64,000 bases of DNA from Nostoc piscinale CENA21 (lineage in GTDB: Bacteria > Cyanobacteriota > Cyanobacteriia > Cyanobacteriales > Nostocaceae): positions 1,801,263 to 1,865,262 of the forward strand of contig NZ_CP012036.1 of NCBI RefSeq assembly GCF_001298445.1, in the 5' to 3' direction. The notes under the pieces are model-generated. The model saw only the letters and a program-made list of their open reading frames with translations. It ran no database searches and was not told the DNA's origin. Every line of letters starts with the position of its first letter. Positions within the stretch are counted from its first letter, which is position 1. Below are positions 33,155-42,166 of the stretch, one piece after another. Made by a program: the position numbers and the translations under genes.

Positions 33155-34435
33155 TCAACCGGAAACTTTCTTTAACTTGCGTTGTGTAGCAACGATTCCA
33201 GCTACACCCAAGATACCCAGGACTACAGAAGGTTCTGGTACAGAAGTGGAAGGAACATATCCTGGTGTTTGCCAAGTGTAAATAGCACTGTAAGATACAC
33301 CGTCATCAGAAGCAGTAATACCAGATGCAGTGGACTTAAAGCTGTAAGCGTAGTAAGTCTTACCACCAGTAACTACTTTGGCGATTTCACTAGCACCGAT
33401 TTCACCTTCGTATTTATTGAGCGCATCTTGCAGGCTCAGTATATCTTTCAAAGATGTCAGTTTAGAGATTTCAGGTAGTTTAGCTTTGAGAGTGTTCAGT
33501 TGAGAAATTTGATCTGGTAGGGTCGTATTTTTGAGAGCAGTCAGTCCAGCGATTTGATTAGTCAGAGACTTAGTTTTGAGAAGAGTCAGTCCAGCGATTT
33601 GATTCTTCAGTGTATCTCTTAGTGTTTTATTGGCTGGAGTATCAGGAATTTCATTCAGCGCAGTTTGTAGTAATGAAATTTCTGTGTTAATTGTGTTTAC
33701 CGCTTGTGATGATGTTGTAATTTGCCCTGGAATTGCGTCCACCGCTGATTGTAGTTTGGTAATTTGTCCAGTAATAGCGTTCAGTTGTGTTTGTACTTGT
33801 GGAATCAAAGTTTCAACTTCTGAAAGGGTTGGTAGAGATTGTTGAGGAAACTTAGATTTCATTGCATCCCAAGTGTTATTAACCTGCATTGAAATCGTGG
33901 TTGCAAGTTTACTCTTGACATCCAAGTGACCCACTAATTTCAGTTCTACGCCACCATTTGTATCGAATTGGAAACCGCCAATGTTGGGATCTCCCATTCC
34001 CAAAGAAGGAAAATAGCTGGTGACTTGTAATTGAGTAGCGGCTGAAAAACCGTTCCAAACTGACTTAAATGGAGTATAATTTTCCAACAAATCACCTAAC
34101 CATTGGGAACTAAAACTCTTCCAGTCCTCAGCCGTGACACTAGTGACTGTGGCACTGTATTGTCCTTTTGTTGCAGTGAAACCAACGTTAGAAGTAGGAT
34201 TTTCTGTACTGTGCCAAAGTTCAACGTTAGAACTAGCATTTTTATCTGTTAAAGCTTTGATAGCAGCAGTGGTATCCCCTGTAATAAATTGACCGTCGGA
34301 ACCACCTGTGTAAGTCTTAATTTCGCTGGTATTGTTGAAGGAAAAAGTTGTAGCTTGTGCTGGGTTAGAGGCGATCGCACTCACGCCAACAGCCATCGAG
34401 GCACCAATTACAAGTGTTTTCAAAGTTCTTTTCAT
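33155..34435 (-). CDS. PEP-CTERM protein with internal helical repeats
   Basis: 426 residues with signal peptide (TLVIGASMAVGVSAIASNPA) and a C-terminal sorting signal: VPEPSVVLGILGVAGIVA followed by a basic tail (RKLKKVSG). PEP-CTERM proteins are cut at PEP by an exosortase and placed on the cell surface. Residues about 270-330 contain a 15-residue repeat (NQIAGLTLLKTKSLT, NQIAGLTALKNTTLP, DQISQLNTLKAKLPE). The N-terminal half is beta-rich with Trp and Gly (LGMGDPNIGGFQFDTNGGVE). No exosortase is seen in the window. Confidence 0.8.
   Translation of the reverse strand: MKRTLKTLVIGASMAVGVSAIASNPAQATTFSFNNTSEIKTYTGGSDGQFITGDTTAAIKALTDKNASSNVELWHSTENPTSNVGFTATKGQYSATVTSVTAEDWKSFSSQWLGDLLENYTPFKSVWNGFSAATQLQVTSYFPSLGMGDPNIGGFQFDTNGGVELKLVGHLDVKSKLATTISMQVNNTWDAMKSKFPQQSLPTLSEVETLIPQVQTQLNAITGQITKLQSAVDAIPGQITTSSQAVNTINTEISLLQTALNEIPDTPANKTLRDTLKNQIAGLTLLKTKSLTNQIAGLTALKNTTLPDQISQLNTLKAKLPEISKLTSLKDILSLQDALNKYEGEIGASEIAKVVTGGKTYYAYSFKSTASGITASDDGVSYSAIYTWQTPGYVPSTSVPEPSVVLGILGVAGIVATQRKLKKVSG
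33540..33604. repeat. 20-bp direct repeat inside the PEP-CTERM gene
   Basis: GTCAGTCCAGCGATTTGATT occurs at 33540-33559 and 33585-33604, 45 bases apart, one 15-codon unit. It encodes NQIAGLT. The near-identity of the DNA suggests recent duplication of the protein repeat. Confidence 0.75.
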
Positions 34436-34739
34436 TTACTGTCTCCGCCAGTTTTGAGGTAATTTTCTATACTTTATTTGTCTCTGGAATTGGATTAGCC
34501 TGACTACAGGCTTTGACTCTTACAGAATGCGGCTGGTCACAAAAATCACCAGCTTTTAATCATCCCTAGTAGTTCTGCACACCAATCTAGTTTAGGAAAC
34601 GGGGAGACTTTATTGGGTAAAGCTGTTGTGGATTCTAAATAAAAAGATGACTAATCTTTTGTTATTGATTTCAGCAAATCTACTATATTGCTAATTTTTC
34701 TAGTGTCGTGAATATGACATTGATGTTAAAAAGACGTTT
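34436..34739. other. Intergenic region, no gene seen
   Basis: 304 bases between the two PEP-CTERM genes. GGCTGGT and ACCAGC pair around a 10-base loop near 34530-34555. Otherwise nothing recognised. Confidence 0.4.
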
Positions 34740-35111
34740 TTACCTAGCTTTTTTTAGCTGATGCTGCATTCCCAAGCAACCAGCGATCGCAATTAATCCT
34801 AGCAATACTGAAGGTTCTGGGACTCTGCGGGGGCGTGGATTTGTACTATTGAGGTTGGCCCACCTGTTGCTATAAGCAGGGATGTAACTAGATACAGGTG
34901 CATCACTTCTAGGAGTTGGAATCAAACTAGGTGTGTAGTAATGATTTGAACTGGTATGATTTTCATCACCAGTCACTTCTGCTTGGGAAGTCGTCTGTTC
35001 CGGTTCTAGTAATGAAGTGTTGCTCAAACCCCAAACTGACTGCTGTCCCCAAACACTAATCACGACGAAAGACGCAGCACACAGGCTAATTTTTACCACA
35101 CTACTTGCCAT
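34740..35111 (-). CDS. Small PEP-CTERM protein
   Basis: 123 residues. A signal peptide (VKISLCAASFVVISVWGQ) is followed by a Ser/Thr/Pro-rich spacer (EPEQTTSQAEVTGDENHTSS and YTPSLIPTPRSDAPVSS) and RRVPEPSVLLGLIAIAGCLG plus a basic end. The body seems too short for an enzyme. The signal closely resembles that of the neighbouring 426-residue protein, so the two are probably sorted by the same exosortase. Confidence 0.75.
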   Translation of the reverse strand: MASSVVKISLCAASFVVISVWGQQSVWGLSNTSLLEPEQTTSQAEVTGDENHTSSNHYYTPSLIPTPRSDAPVSSYIPAYSNRWANLNSTNPRPRRVPEPSVLLGLIAIAGCLGMQHQLKKAR

Positions 35112-35284
35112 GCACCTTTATTCACCACTTCTAGTCAACCATCATCGATAGATTTTAATATCTCGATGACTCTTCCGTATTTTCTCTGTAGTTTATCTTA
35201 AACAGATCCAACATTAGATATGGATTAATCAAATTCTGGCAAATTTAACATCAAGACTTGATAAATCCACTGACATCGGCACAC

Positions 35285-36478
35285 TTAAAGAAACTTAGCA
35301 ATTCTTTCCACGGCAGTTTCTAATAAAGGTGGTTCATGTACTAAGGCAAACCGGACATATCCTTCTCCAGATTTACCAAAACCAGCACCGGGAGAAGCGG
35401 CTACCCCAGTTTGTTTGACTAACTGAGTACAAAATTCTACAGAGTTATTTTGCCAAGGTGTGGGTAATTTAGCCCAGATATACATTGTGGCTTGCGGACT
35501 GGGAACTTGCCAACCAATGCGATGTAAAGCATTCACAAAAGCATCACGGCGTTGGCGGAAGGTGGCGACTGTATTTTGGACTCCGGCTTGTGGCCCGGTT
35601 AAGGCTGCGATCGCCCCATTCAAAATTCCTCTATACTGATTAAAATCAACTGCGGCTTTGATGTGACGTAAAGCTTTGATTAACTCAGCATTGCCAATGG
35701 CATAGCCAATGCGGAAGCCGCCCATATTATAAGACTTAGAAAGGGTGAAAAATTCAATCGAGACGCTTTTTTCTGGGTCAGCTTGTAGAATTGACGGTAC
35801 TAAAGATGGGGACTCTACTCCCGGAATTTCCGCAAATACCAAATCTACGTAGGGGAAATCATGAACTAAAACAATATTGTGTTGTTGACAAAAAGCTACA
35901 GCTTCTTGGAAAAAAGCCAAAGGTGCGATCGCGGCTGTGGGGTTATGGGGATAGCTCAATACCATCATCTTCGACTGAGCCACAACCGCAGCCGGAATAT
36001 CTGCTAATACTGGTAAAAATCCATTTTCTGCCAGTAGTGGCATAGGATAAATTTGTCCACTGGCTAAATAAACTCCGCCTGCATGGGACGGATAACCAGG
36101 GTCAAGTAATAAGGCAAAGTCGCCAGGATTTAATAAAGCTAGAGGTAAATGAGCGGTACCTTCTTGAGAACCAATTAAAGGTAACACCTCTGTTGCGGGA
36201 TCAACCTTGATGCCAAATTTCTGCTGATACCAGTCAGCCGCCGCTTGCCGAAATGCTTGCGTACCGTTAAATAACAAATAACCGTGGGTGCTGTGGTCAT
36301 GCAAAGATTGGGCGATCGCTTCTAGAACATGCGCCTCAGTTGGTAAATCCGAAGAACCCAGCGATAAATCAATTAACTGCTGCCCAACAGACAAAGCCGC
36401 CGCTTTAGCTTTGTCCATCTCCGCAAACACGTTAAATTGTAGAGGTTGTAAACGTTGTGCAAATTGTATGTTAGTCAT
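35285..36478 (-). CDS. Class I/II PLP-dependent aminotransferase
   Basis: 397 residues, full-length fold type I. The PLP Lys is in TLSKSYNMGGFRIGYAIGN; LSYPHNPTAAIAPLAFF holds the NPT motif; substrate Arg is near YVRFALVHEPP. It resembles aspartate/LL-diaminopimelate-type aminotransferases of cyanobacteria. The exact substrate is not determined by the sequence. Translation starts at ATG 36478; the ribosome binding site AAAGGA is supplied by a tandem heptamer repeat that abuts the start. Confidence 0.85.
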   Translation of the reverse strand: MTNIQFAQRLQPLQFNVFAEMDKAKAAALSVGQQLIDLSLGSSDLPTEAHVLEAIAQSLHDHSTHGYLLFNGTQAFRQAAADWYQQKFGIKVDPATEVLPLIGSQEGTAHLPLALLNPGDFALLLDPGYPSHAGGVYLASGQIYPMPLLAENGFLPVLADIPAAVVAQSKMMVLSYPHNPTAAIAPLAFFQEAVAFCQQHNIVLVHDFPYVDLVFAEIPGVESPSLVPSILQADPEKSVSIEFFTLSKSYNMGGFRIGYAIGNAELIKALRHIKAAVDFNQYRGILNGAIAALTGPQAGVQNTVATFRQRRDAFVNALHRIGWQVPSPQATMYIWAKLPTPWQNNSVEFCTQLVKQTGVAASPGAGFGKSGEGYVRFALVHEPPLLETAVERIAKFL

Positions 36479-36505
36479 TTGTCCTTTGTCCTTTGTCCTT
36501 TGTCA
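36478..36505. repeat. Heptamer repeat TTTGTCC at a start codon
   Basis: TTTGTCC occurs three times in tandem (36478-36498), then TTTGTCA. On the minus strand it reads GGACAAA repeats ending right at the ATG of the aminotransferase, and the AAAGGAC unit next to the start serves as its Shine-Dalgarno sequence. Confidence 0.75.
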
Positions 36506-36571
36506 TTTGCCAGTTGCTTCTGGGAAAATCCTTCATCAGCAACTGGCTTACCAATGACTAAGAACCAATGA

Positions 36572-36907
36572 CTAGTTATTATTTAAATGTATCTCTAGCA
36601 GACTCAGTAACTTTTCTTTATTAATAACTCCCTCAGTTGATTCTAATAATTTTTCCCCTTGAATTAGCCTTAAGGCTGGTACACCTTCTACCCCGTACTG
36701 TTTGACAGAAAGTGGGTTGGGGTCGACTTCCATTTTGACAACTTTTAGGCGATCGCTATATTGGTTGGCCGCTAAATTAATCAGTGGCGACATTAACTGA
36801 CATGGGCCGCACCAAGAAGCCCAAAAGTAAACTAATACAGGCTGCTCAGATTTCAACACTTCGGTTTCAAACTCAGCATCAGTGATGGTGATTACACCCT
36901 TACTCAT
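36572..36907 (-). CDS. trxA-like: Thioredoxin
   Basis: About 111 residues from the ATG at 36907; an upstream ATG at 36919 would add four. The redox site WCGPC (Cys37 and Cys40 counted from the upstream start) lies in YFWASWCGPCQLM. The fold elements are normal, with GVEGVPALRLIQGEKL in place of the usual VPT(F/L). It reduces disulfides in target proteins. It is upstream of and on the same strand as the aminotransferase, about 95 bases away. Confidence 0.9.
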   Translation of the reverse strand: MSKGVITITDAEFETEVLKSEQPVLVYFWASWCGPCQLMSPLINLAANQYSDRLKVVKMEVDPNPLSVKQYGVEGVPALRLIQGEKLLESTEGVINKEKLLSLLEIHLNNN

Positions 36908-37186
36908 GGCAGTCTCCATTAGTTGACATTAATACTTGGCACAAAAAATACTTTATCCCAAAGTTGTCAATAGTCTATAGTCGATAATTCATGGACTGTT
37001 GACTACTGAAACAAAATCCCACAGCCAACAGGTGTGGGACTAGCTCAAATCAGTAAGCTAAACACATCTAAATTAAATTATTACTCCTAAAGGTCGTTCT
37101 TGGTCATCTGCGTTGACAAATGACTAATGCAAGTCTCAACCCCAGAATATGCAGTTTGAGTGTCTAATCGCTGATCCAATCGGATT

Positions 37187-37972
37187 TTACATTTGATCTA
37201 GTTGCTTGCGTAAAGATTCTAACTCAGCGTCAACAACTTCATTTGATTGGGGAGGTGTAGTTTGGGAAGGAGTTGTTTGCTGTGGTGGTAGTTGGGGTTG
37301 ATTTGCTGGGCTGGCGGGTGCTAGTGAAGCTTTTAAAGCTGCCAATTCATCATCAACATCACTTCCTGCTTCTAAACGGGCAAACTGACTTTCTAAATCA
37401 GCACCAGCGAGTTCGGCGGCTGATTGGGCGCGGGCTTCTTGCATCAGGACTTTTTCTTCCATCCGCTCAAAAGCTGCCATTGCACTGCTGCTGTTCATCC
37501 CGCGTACCATACCTTCGAGTTGCTCTTGGGCTTTAGCGGTAGTGATCCGCGCTTTGAGCATTTCTTTTTTGGTTTTGGCTTCGGATATTTTGCTTTCTAG
37601 TTGAATTAAATTGCGTTTAAGAGTTTCAACTTGAGCAACTTGCTGATCTAAACTTGCTTTGAGGGCTGTGACAGTTTCGCTAAAAGTTTTTTTCCGTTCT
37701 AGGGCTTGACGTGCAAGATTTTCATCGCCTTTTTGCAGTGCTAGTTGGGCGTTGCGCTGCCATTTATTGACTTCATTGAGATTGTCGTTGTACTGTTTTT
37801 CAGTCCGTTTTTGAGCAGCGATCGCTTGAGCAACACCTTGTTTCAACTGTACCAAGTCTTCCTGCATTTCCAGGACTGCTTGCTCTAGCATTTTCTCTGG
37901 ATCTTCAGCTTTATTTACCAAGTCATTGATGTTGGCACTGACGACTCGTTTAATCCGATCAAATAATCCCAT
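37187..37972 (-). CDS. vipp1: Vipp1/IM30 (PspA family)
   Basis: 261 residues. Starts MGLFDRIKRVVSANINDLVN, the amphipathic PspA helix, followed by long coiled coils. A distinct C-terminal extension (EVVDAELESLRKQLDQM) after a Gln/Pro/Thr linker marks it as Vipp1 rather than PspA. Vipp1 assembles into ring and rod ESCRT-III-like polymers that remodel and protect thylakoid membranes. A second family member lies 160 bases upstream in the same direction. Confidence 0.85.
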   Translation of the reverse strand: MGLFDRIKRVVSANINDLVNKAEDPEKMLEQAVLEMQEDLVQLKQGVAQAIAAQKRTEKQYNDNLNEVNKWQRNAQLALQKGDENLARQALERKKTFSETVTALKASLDQQVAQVETLKRNLIQLESKISEAKTKKEMLKARITTAKAQEQLEGMVRGMNSSSAMAAFERMEEKVLMQEARAQSAAELAGADLESQFARLEAGSDVDDELAALKASLAPASPANQPQLPPQQTTPSQTTPPQSNEVVDAELESLRKQLDQM

Positions 37973-38132
37973 AATTACTTTTCCTTTGGCAGTTTCGGTA
38001 CTTGGATGAACAGTTAAGGTTTTTACTATTAAATAGTTTCTTATTTAAATGTAATCTTTCCGGTTTGGTTCGGTACCCTCCGATACCCCATAATTGCTAA
38101 GATATACCTTATTCATAGCAATTGACCAGTTT

Positions 38133-38849
38133 TTAAGACTCTGGAGCTTGGGGTAATTGCTGTGGTGGTGTATTGTCTGCTTCATGCAGTACTTGTTGTT
38201 TCAGACTGGCTAATTCCGCATCAATACTGTTGCCAGATTCTAGGGAAGTAAATTGTTTTTGTAAGTCATCACTATCGAGTTGAGAGATTGCGGCTGATTG
38301 CGCTTCTATTTGCAATACTTTTTCTTCCATCCGCTCAAAAGCATTCAAGCTACTAGTAGGAGAAATTCCACTCAGCATTTCTTGGAGTTTATAAGATGCT
38401 TCTGCCGAACGGGCGCGGGCAATATACATATCTTTTTTAGTTTTGGCTTCGGAGATTTTGGCCTCTAGCGATCGCATGTCTGTTTTCAGACGGTTGACAA
38501 TTTCTGTTTGTTGCCCGATTTGATTCAACAAAGATGTGGCAGTTTCTTGGTAAGCACGACGTTTTGTCAAAGCTTCTCTGGCTAGAATTTCATTGCCTTG
38601 TTCTAGCGCGAGTTGGGCGTTGCGATACCATTTTTCCGCCGCCGCTTGGGCAGCTATGGCTTGGCGTTCAGTGCGTTTTTGGGTAGCAATTGCCTGTGCT
38701 ACACCTTGTCGCAATCGCACTAAATTGTCTTGCATTTCGGCAACAGCTTGTTCCAAAACTTTTTCGGGATCTTCTGCACTGCCTATCAGACTATTTAGGT
38801 TAGCCTGAATCACCCGCAGGATACGCTTGATCAAGTCCATTTCAGCTCT
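38133..38849 (-). CDS. PspA-family paralogue of Vipp1
   Basis: About 238 residues starting MDLIKRILRVIQANLNSLIG at 38849; the frame is open 11 codons further. The four helices and the FERMEEKVLQIEA stretch match the neighbouring Vipp1, but the Vipp1-type C-terminal helix is missing and the tail ends in PQQLPQAPES. This matches bacterial PspA, which guards the membrane. The pair looks like a tandem duplication with later divergence. Confidence 0.75.
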   Translation of the reverse strand, partial: RAEMDLIKRILRVIQANLNSLIGSAEDPEKVLEQAVAEMQDNLVRLRQGVAQAIATQKRTERQAIAAQAAAEKWYRNAQLALEQGNEILAREALTKRRAYQETATSLLNQIGQQTEIVNRLKTDMRSLEAKISEAKTKKDMYIARARSAEASYKLQEMLSGISPTSSLNAFERMEEKVLQIEAQSAAISQLDSDDLQKQFTSLESGNSIDAELASLKQQVLHEADNTPPQQLPQAPES

Positions 38850-38929
38850 CCATTCAATTTTGCCAGTTGACAGGCAGAGCATTTTCTCGATGTTTTCCTC
38901 ATCCTATCTTAGATGTTGATCACTTAGGA

Positions 38930-40153
38930 TTACTGCACCCGTGCTTTAATTCCTTTGGCTTGTAGTTCTTGTAATCTTTGTGCAACTTGTTCTTTGGTTT
39001 TTAAAGCAGCAAGATGAATCAGTTTATTGTCACTCGATAAATAAGCATCAGGAACTATTTGCCGTGCAGTCACAAAACTGCGATCGCCTTCATTATCCAT
39101 AACGATATGATAAAACCCATCTGCTGCGGGTTTGATTTCACTATTTAACTGTGGTGTAGTGACGAGAGGCTGTGTTGTGGCGATGGGTGGTATATTCAAT
39201 GGCTGTACTGGCTGCACCTCTGGTAAAGGATTAACGGCTGGTGGGGCAATTACCACAGGTGGATTTACAGGTGCGGCCGCATTTGGGGGAGTTTTTGGTT
39301 GTAAACCCACAATATCGTTAGGATCTTTCAGTTCGGGAAATTCTTTCGCCGCTAAGTTGGGATATTTGGGTATAGGAGTGAGTTCGGTTTGATTTGGGGG
39401 CTGGGATTGGCTGGGTGCTGGCTGAGTCTGGTTTTGATTGCTATTAGTCGCAGAATTGCTGTTGAATATTTTATCGAGACTAAACTGCGGCAAGCTTTTT
39501 GGGTTAAAAACTACATAGCCCAATGTCAGACTAGCCATCAACAACAGCAACATAGAACCAATACCCAAAGGTGATAGCAAACTATCTTGAGAATTACTGG
39601 GTGGCTTGGTTGTTTGTGGTTGTTCATCATTTAAACTCCGCAGCAAAGCCTCGCTTGATTCCAAGTAATCATCTGGCTGAGTCGGAGTTTCTTGAGTTGA
39701 CATCAGATTTTCACTTTCAGTAGCCTTGACAGCCGCAGGCACTATACTGCTAGTCGCATTAGGCGGTGGTAGGGGAATTTGAGTTTGCTGGGAATCGGGA
39801 GAAGATATTGGCTGGGTTGGAGTTGTTGTTTCAGTCTTTGCTACTGTGACTGGTTTTTCCAGAGAAACTTCTGTCACAGGTGCAGGCGGTATACTGCTTT
39901 TAACTTCTGTGACAGGTATTTGAGTTTTGCCAGTTAATGCCGTGATTGCTGTTGTATTTTGGAGTTGAGTGTTAACGTTACTACCTGTTTGGGCTTGATA
40001 AGCTGTCTTGGCTACTATACGTAAACGACGGTATCTAGCCAGCTCTTGATCTAGCTGCACTTCTAAACTGGCCAGGGCTGCGGCTAGTGCTGGCTTTAAC
40101 TCAGGTGTTTTAGATAATTGAATACCGGAATCTATCGGCGAGTTTTGACTCAT
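38930..40153 (-). CDS. Single-pass membrane protein with SPOR-like C-terminus
   Basis: 407 residues. An N-terminal helix (LAAALASLEVQLDQELARYR), a long Thr/Pro/Gln-rich stretch, one membrane helix (PLGIGSMLLLLMASLTLGYV), a Pro/Asn/Gln-rich linker, and a C-terminal part of about 75 residues (YHIVMDNEGDRSFVTARQIV, then EQVAQRLQELQAKGIKARVQ) with the strand-helix pattern of SPOR domains. SPOR domains bind denuded glycan at division sites. The assignment is tentative. It lies upstream of the pspA/vipp1 pair on the same strand, 47 bases away. Confidence 0.65.
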   Translation of the reverse strand: MSQNSPIDSGIQLSKTPELKPALAAALASLEVQLDQELARYRRLRIVAKTAYQAQTGSNVNTQLQNTTAITALTGKTQIPVTEVKSSIPPAPVTEVSLEKPVTVAKTETTTPTQPISSPDSQQTQIPLPPPNATSSIVPAAVKATESENLMSTQETPTQPDDYLESSEALLRSLNDEQPQTTKPPSNSQDSLLSPLGIGSMLLLLMASLTLGYVVFNPKSLPQFSLDKIFNSNSATNSNQNQTQPAPSQSQPPNQTELTPIPKYPNLAAKEFPELKDPNDIVGLQPKTPPNAAAPVNPPVVIAPPAVNPLPEVQPVQPLNIPPIATTQPLVTTPQLNSEIKPAADGFYHIVMDNEGDRSFVTARQIVPDAYLSSDNKLIHLAALKTKEQVAQRLQELQAKGIKARVQ

Positions 40154-40286
40154 TACCTGTCTGCCTCAAACCTAGACTGTTAGTTTAACTTTAAATAATT
40201 TGTGCTAATGGTAGCGAAAAATTTCCCATCACTATAGACTTTCTTGAACTATCTTGAATTTCAGCAATCAGCACTTGGAAGTAAGG

Positions 40287-40847
40287 ATGTCTTTGAAATC
40301 AGTCAATGATATTTTAGGCTGTTTAGAACAGCAAGCCAGATGGCAAGAACAGCCATTCCAACAAGTGCTGCATTTTTGGGCAGAGGTGGTAGGTGTAGTA
40401 GCCGCTAAACATACCCAACCAATCATGATTCAGCGAGATGTTTTGCGGGTAGCGACTTCCAGTGCGGCTTGGGCGCAAAATCTTGCTTTCAAACGCCAAA
40501 TGATTCTTTTAAAGTTAAATCCAAAGTTACCCGCACCGTTAGTTGATATTCGCTTCTCTACGGCTGGCTGGCAAAATTCATCAGTCAAACCCCAACCAAC
40601 CACAAATTCACCCCAAGAACATCCTAGTTATCTGGGAAAGACGGGTGCTGTTCAGCCTGATGCTTCGCCTGTACAGGAAACTCCTGAAACTGCATTTGGG
40701 GAATGGGCAAAAAAAATGCAAATGCGATCGCAAAATTTACCTCTATGTCCCCAATGTCAATCTCCTACACCTCCAGGTGAACTCCATCGCTGGCAAGTTT
40801 GCGCTATTTGTGCATCTAAGCAGTTTCAAAACCTGCCTTACGCCTGA
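40287..40847 (+). CDS. dciA-like: DciA/DUF721 protein with C-terminal zinc ribbon
   Basis: 186 residues from ATG 40287 (a TTG 11 codons earlier is less likely). Residues about 1-95 (SLKSVNDILGCLEQQARWQE, FWAEVVGVVAAKHTQPI, SAAWAQNLAFKRQMILLKLN) match DUF721, the DciA domain that helps load the replicative helicase DnaB in bacteria without DnaC. A Ser/Pro-rich linker leads to a C-terminal LCPQCQSPTPPGELHRWQVC AIC segment with two CxxC pairs, a zinc ribbon. It is divergent from the SPOR-like gene. Confidence 0.75.
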   Translation: MSLKSVNDILGCLEQQARWQEQPFQQVLHFWAEVVGVVAAKHTQPIMIQRDVLRVATSSAAWAQNLAFKRQMILLKLNPKLPAPLVDIRFSTAGWQNSSVKPQPTTNSPQEHPSYLGKTGAVQPDASPVQETPETAFGEWAKKMQMRSQNLPLCPQCQSPTPPGELHRWQVCAICASKQFQNLPYA

Positions 40848-41705
40848 GTATGTAAACAATATTTAATAAAATTGATATTTTTACAAAAAAAAATCGCAAA
40901 GCTTTTATAAATTTCATATTCTCTATAGGTCACCTGGAAAATACTTAAGAAATCTAGAGTTAATTCCTGGCTTTTCTATAAACAGTTAGAAATTATTAAC
41001 TGGAGTTATAACTTGAGATTCGTTCCCAAAAATCAAGTTTGGGCTGATATTGCAATTCTCAATGATTTACCAATATCTCTCTTCCTTGTTCCCTTGTTTG
41101 TGTTGTCCACATATCAAATAGCAATGTCATAGCATCTCATAGCATTTTGGATTGTAAGTAGTAGCCTAAATCTGGTTAAGAATTTAACTAAAATTATTAC
41201 CACGATTTTAGGTAATATCCATACTTAATGCTTTCCTGGTTAGCTCCTTTCTGAGTACTGATTGACACATCACAATTTTCATTTCTAACGTGACTAAGGA
41301 CTGGATTGAGTAAACAGTATTTCTCAGCCTAGCAATTTTTCCTGATGATATCTCAGTAAGAACTATGTAAATTTCAGTCTGAATGGCTAAATTAAATACA
41401 AAATTTCATCGTTAACTAGCTATATATAAGATAGCAAAAAAAATAAAGCTAAATTCAGCCTAAATCTAAACTTTTAGTTTTAGCCTTGATCCCTAGCTAT
41501 TTTTGGCTCAAAATTAGTAGGTAGATACTTTACCAATCATTTACAAATATAACAAGATTCTAAAAACATCCTGAAGTTTATTTTTCTGTTGGGATCGCTA
41601 GAACCTAGAGTAAATAATCATTTGTTGGCAATATTACGTATTTATATCTAGGAGCAAAATATAAACATATCAAGCAGCCCTGAACAGCACGAAAGATGAA
41701 CTCAA
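40848..41705. other. Long intergenic region, no gene seen
   Basis: 858 AT-rich bases with no credible coding frame and no recognised RNA gene. It may hold a long leader of the gene at 41706 or an unrecognised small RNA. Confidence 0.45.
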
Positions 41706-42041
41706 ATGAAACCGATAAAATTTTTGACATCTGCCTGTAGATATTGTCGTCATTACAAACCAGAAGGTCGTCGTGGCGGAACTTGTCAACAGTTGGGAGC
41801 GCATGTGCAAGCCAGTTGGAAAGCTTGCTCGTTAGCGATCCCACCTTTTGCTCCTTCTTGGGAAACTTTAGAAGATTCTTGGAGTTTGCCAGATGGAACA
41901 CCAGTTTTAGATGGTGTCCATTCTCTAGTTTCTGTGGCAGACAATAGAACAGTTGTGCCTATAGAAGAAATAGCTAATTTAATTCCTGAAGAGACTGAGG
42001 CTAAAGCAGTAAGTGCTAATTTAGCAACTATCGCTTATTAG
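41706..42041 (+). CDS. Conserved Cys-containing hypothetical protein
   Basis: 111 residues. The N-terminal part has CRYCRHYKPEGRRGGTCQQL and a further Cys in WKACSLAIPPF, a likely metal-binding cluster seen in cyanobacterial conserved hypothetical proteins. The C-terminal half is acidic. I do not recognise a named family. A strong terminator follows. Confidence 0.6.
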   Translation: MKPIKFLTSACRYCRHYKPEGRRGGTCQQLGAHVQASWKACSLAIPPFAPSWETLEDSWSLPDGTPVLDGVHSLVSVADNRTVVPIEEIANLIPEETEAKAVSANLATIAY

Positions 42042-42111
42042 ACTCAGTTTATAGACCTTAAAAAAAATATTTCTCTTGAAAATTGCTAGTGCTGTAAACG
42101 TTGACATCTGG

Positions 42112-42160
42112 AAAAATCGCACCTGATACCAATTGTGGTATACCTGGAGGTGCGATTTTT
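42112..42160. terminator. Two-way terminator between 41706 gene and menB
   Basis: AAAAATCGCACCT (42112-42124) pairs perfectly with AGGTGCGATTTTT (42148-42160). A second pair, ATACCA and TGGTAT, extends the stem inside. Both strands have A/T tracts at the base, so it can stop convergent transcripts. Confidence 0.85.
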
Positions 42161-42166
42161 GCCATT

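Noticed and set aside
36478..36505. CRISPR array
   Set aside because: The repeats are 7 bases without spacers. No longer regularly spaced repeats were seen anywhere in the window.
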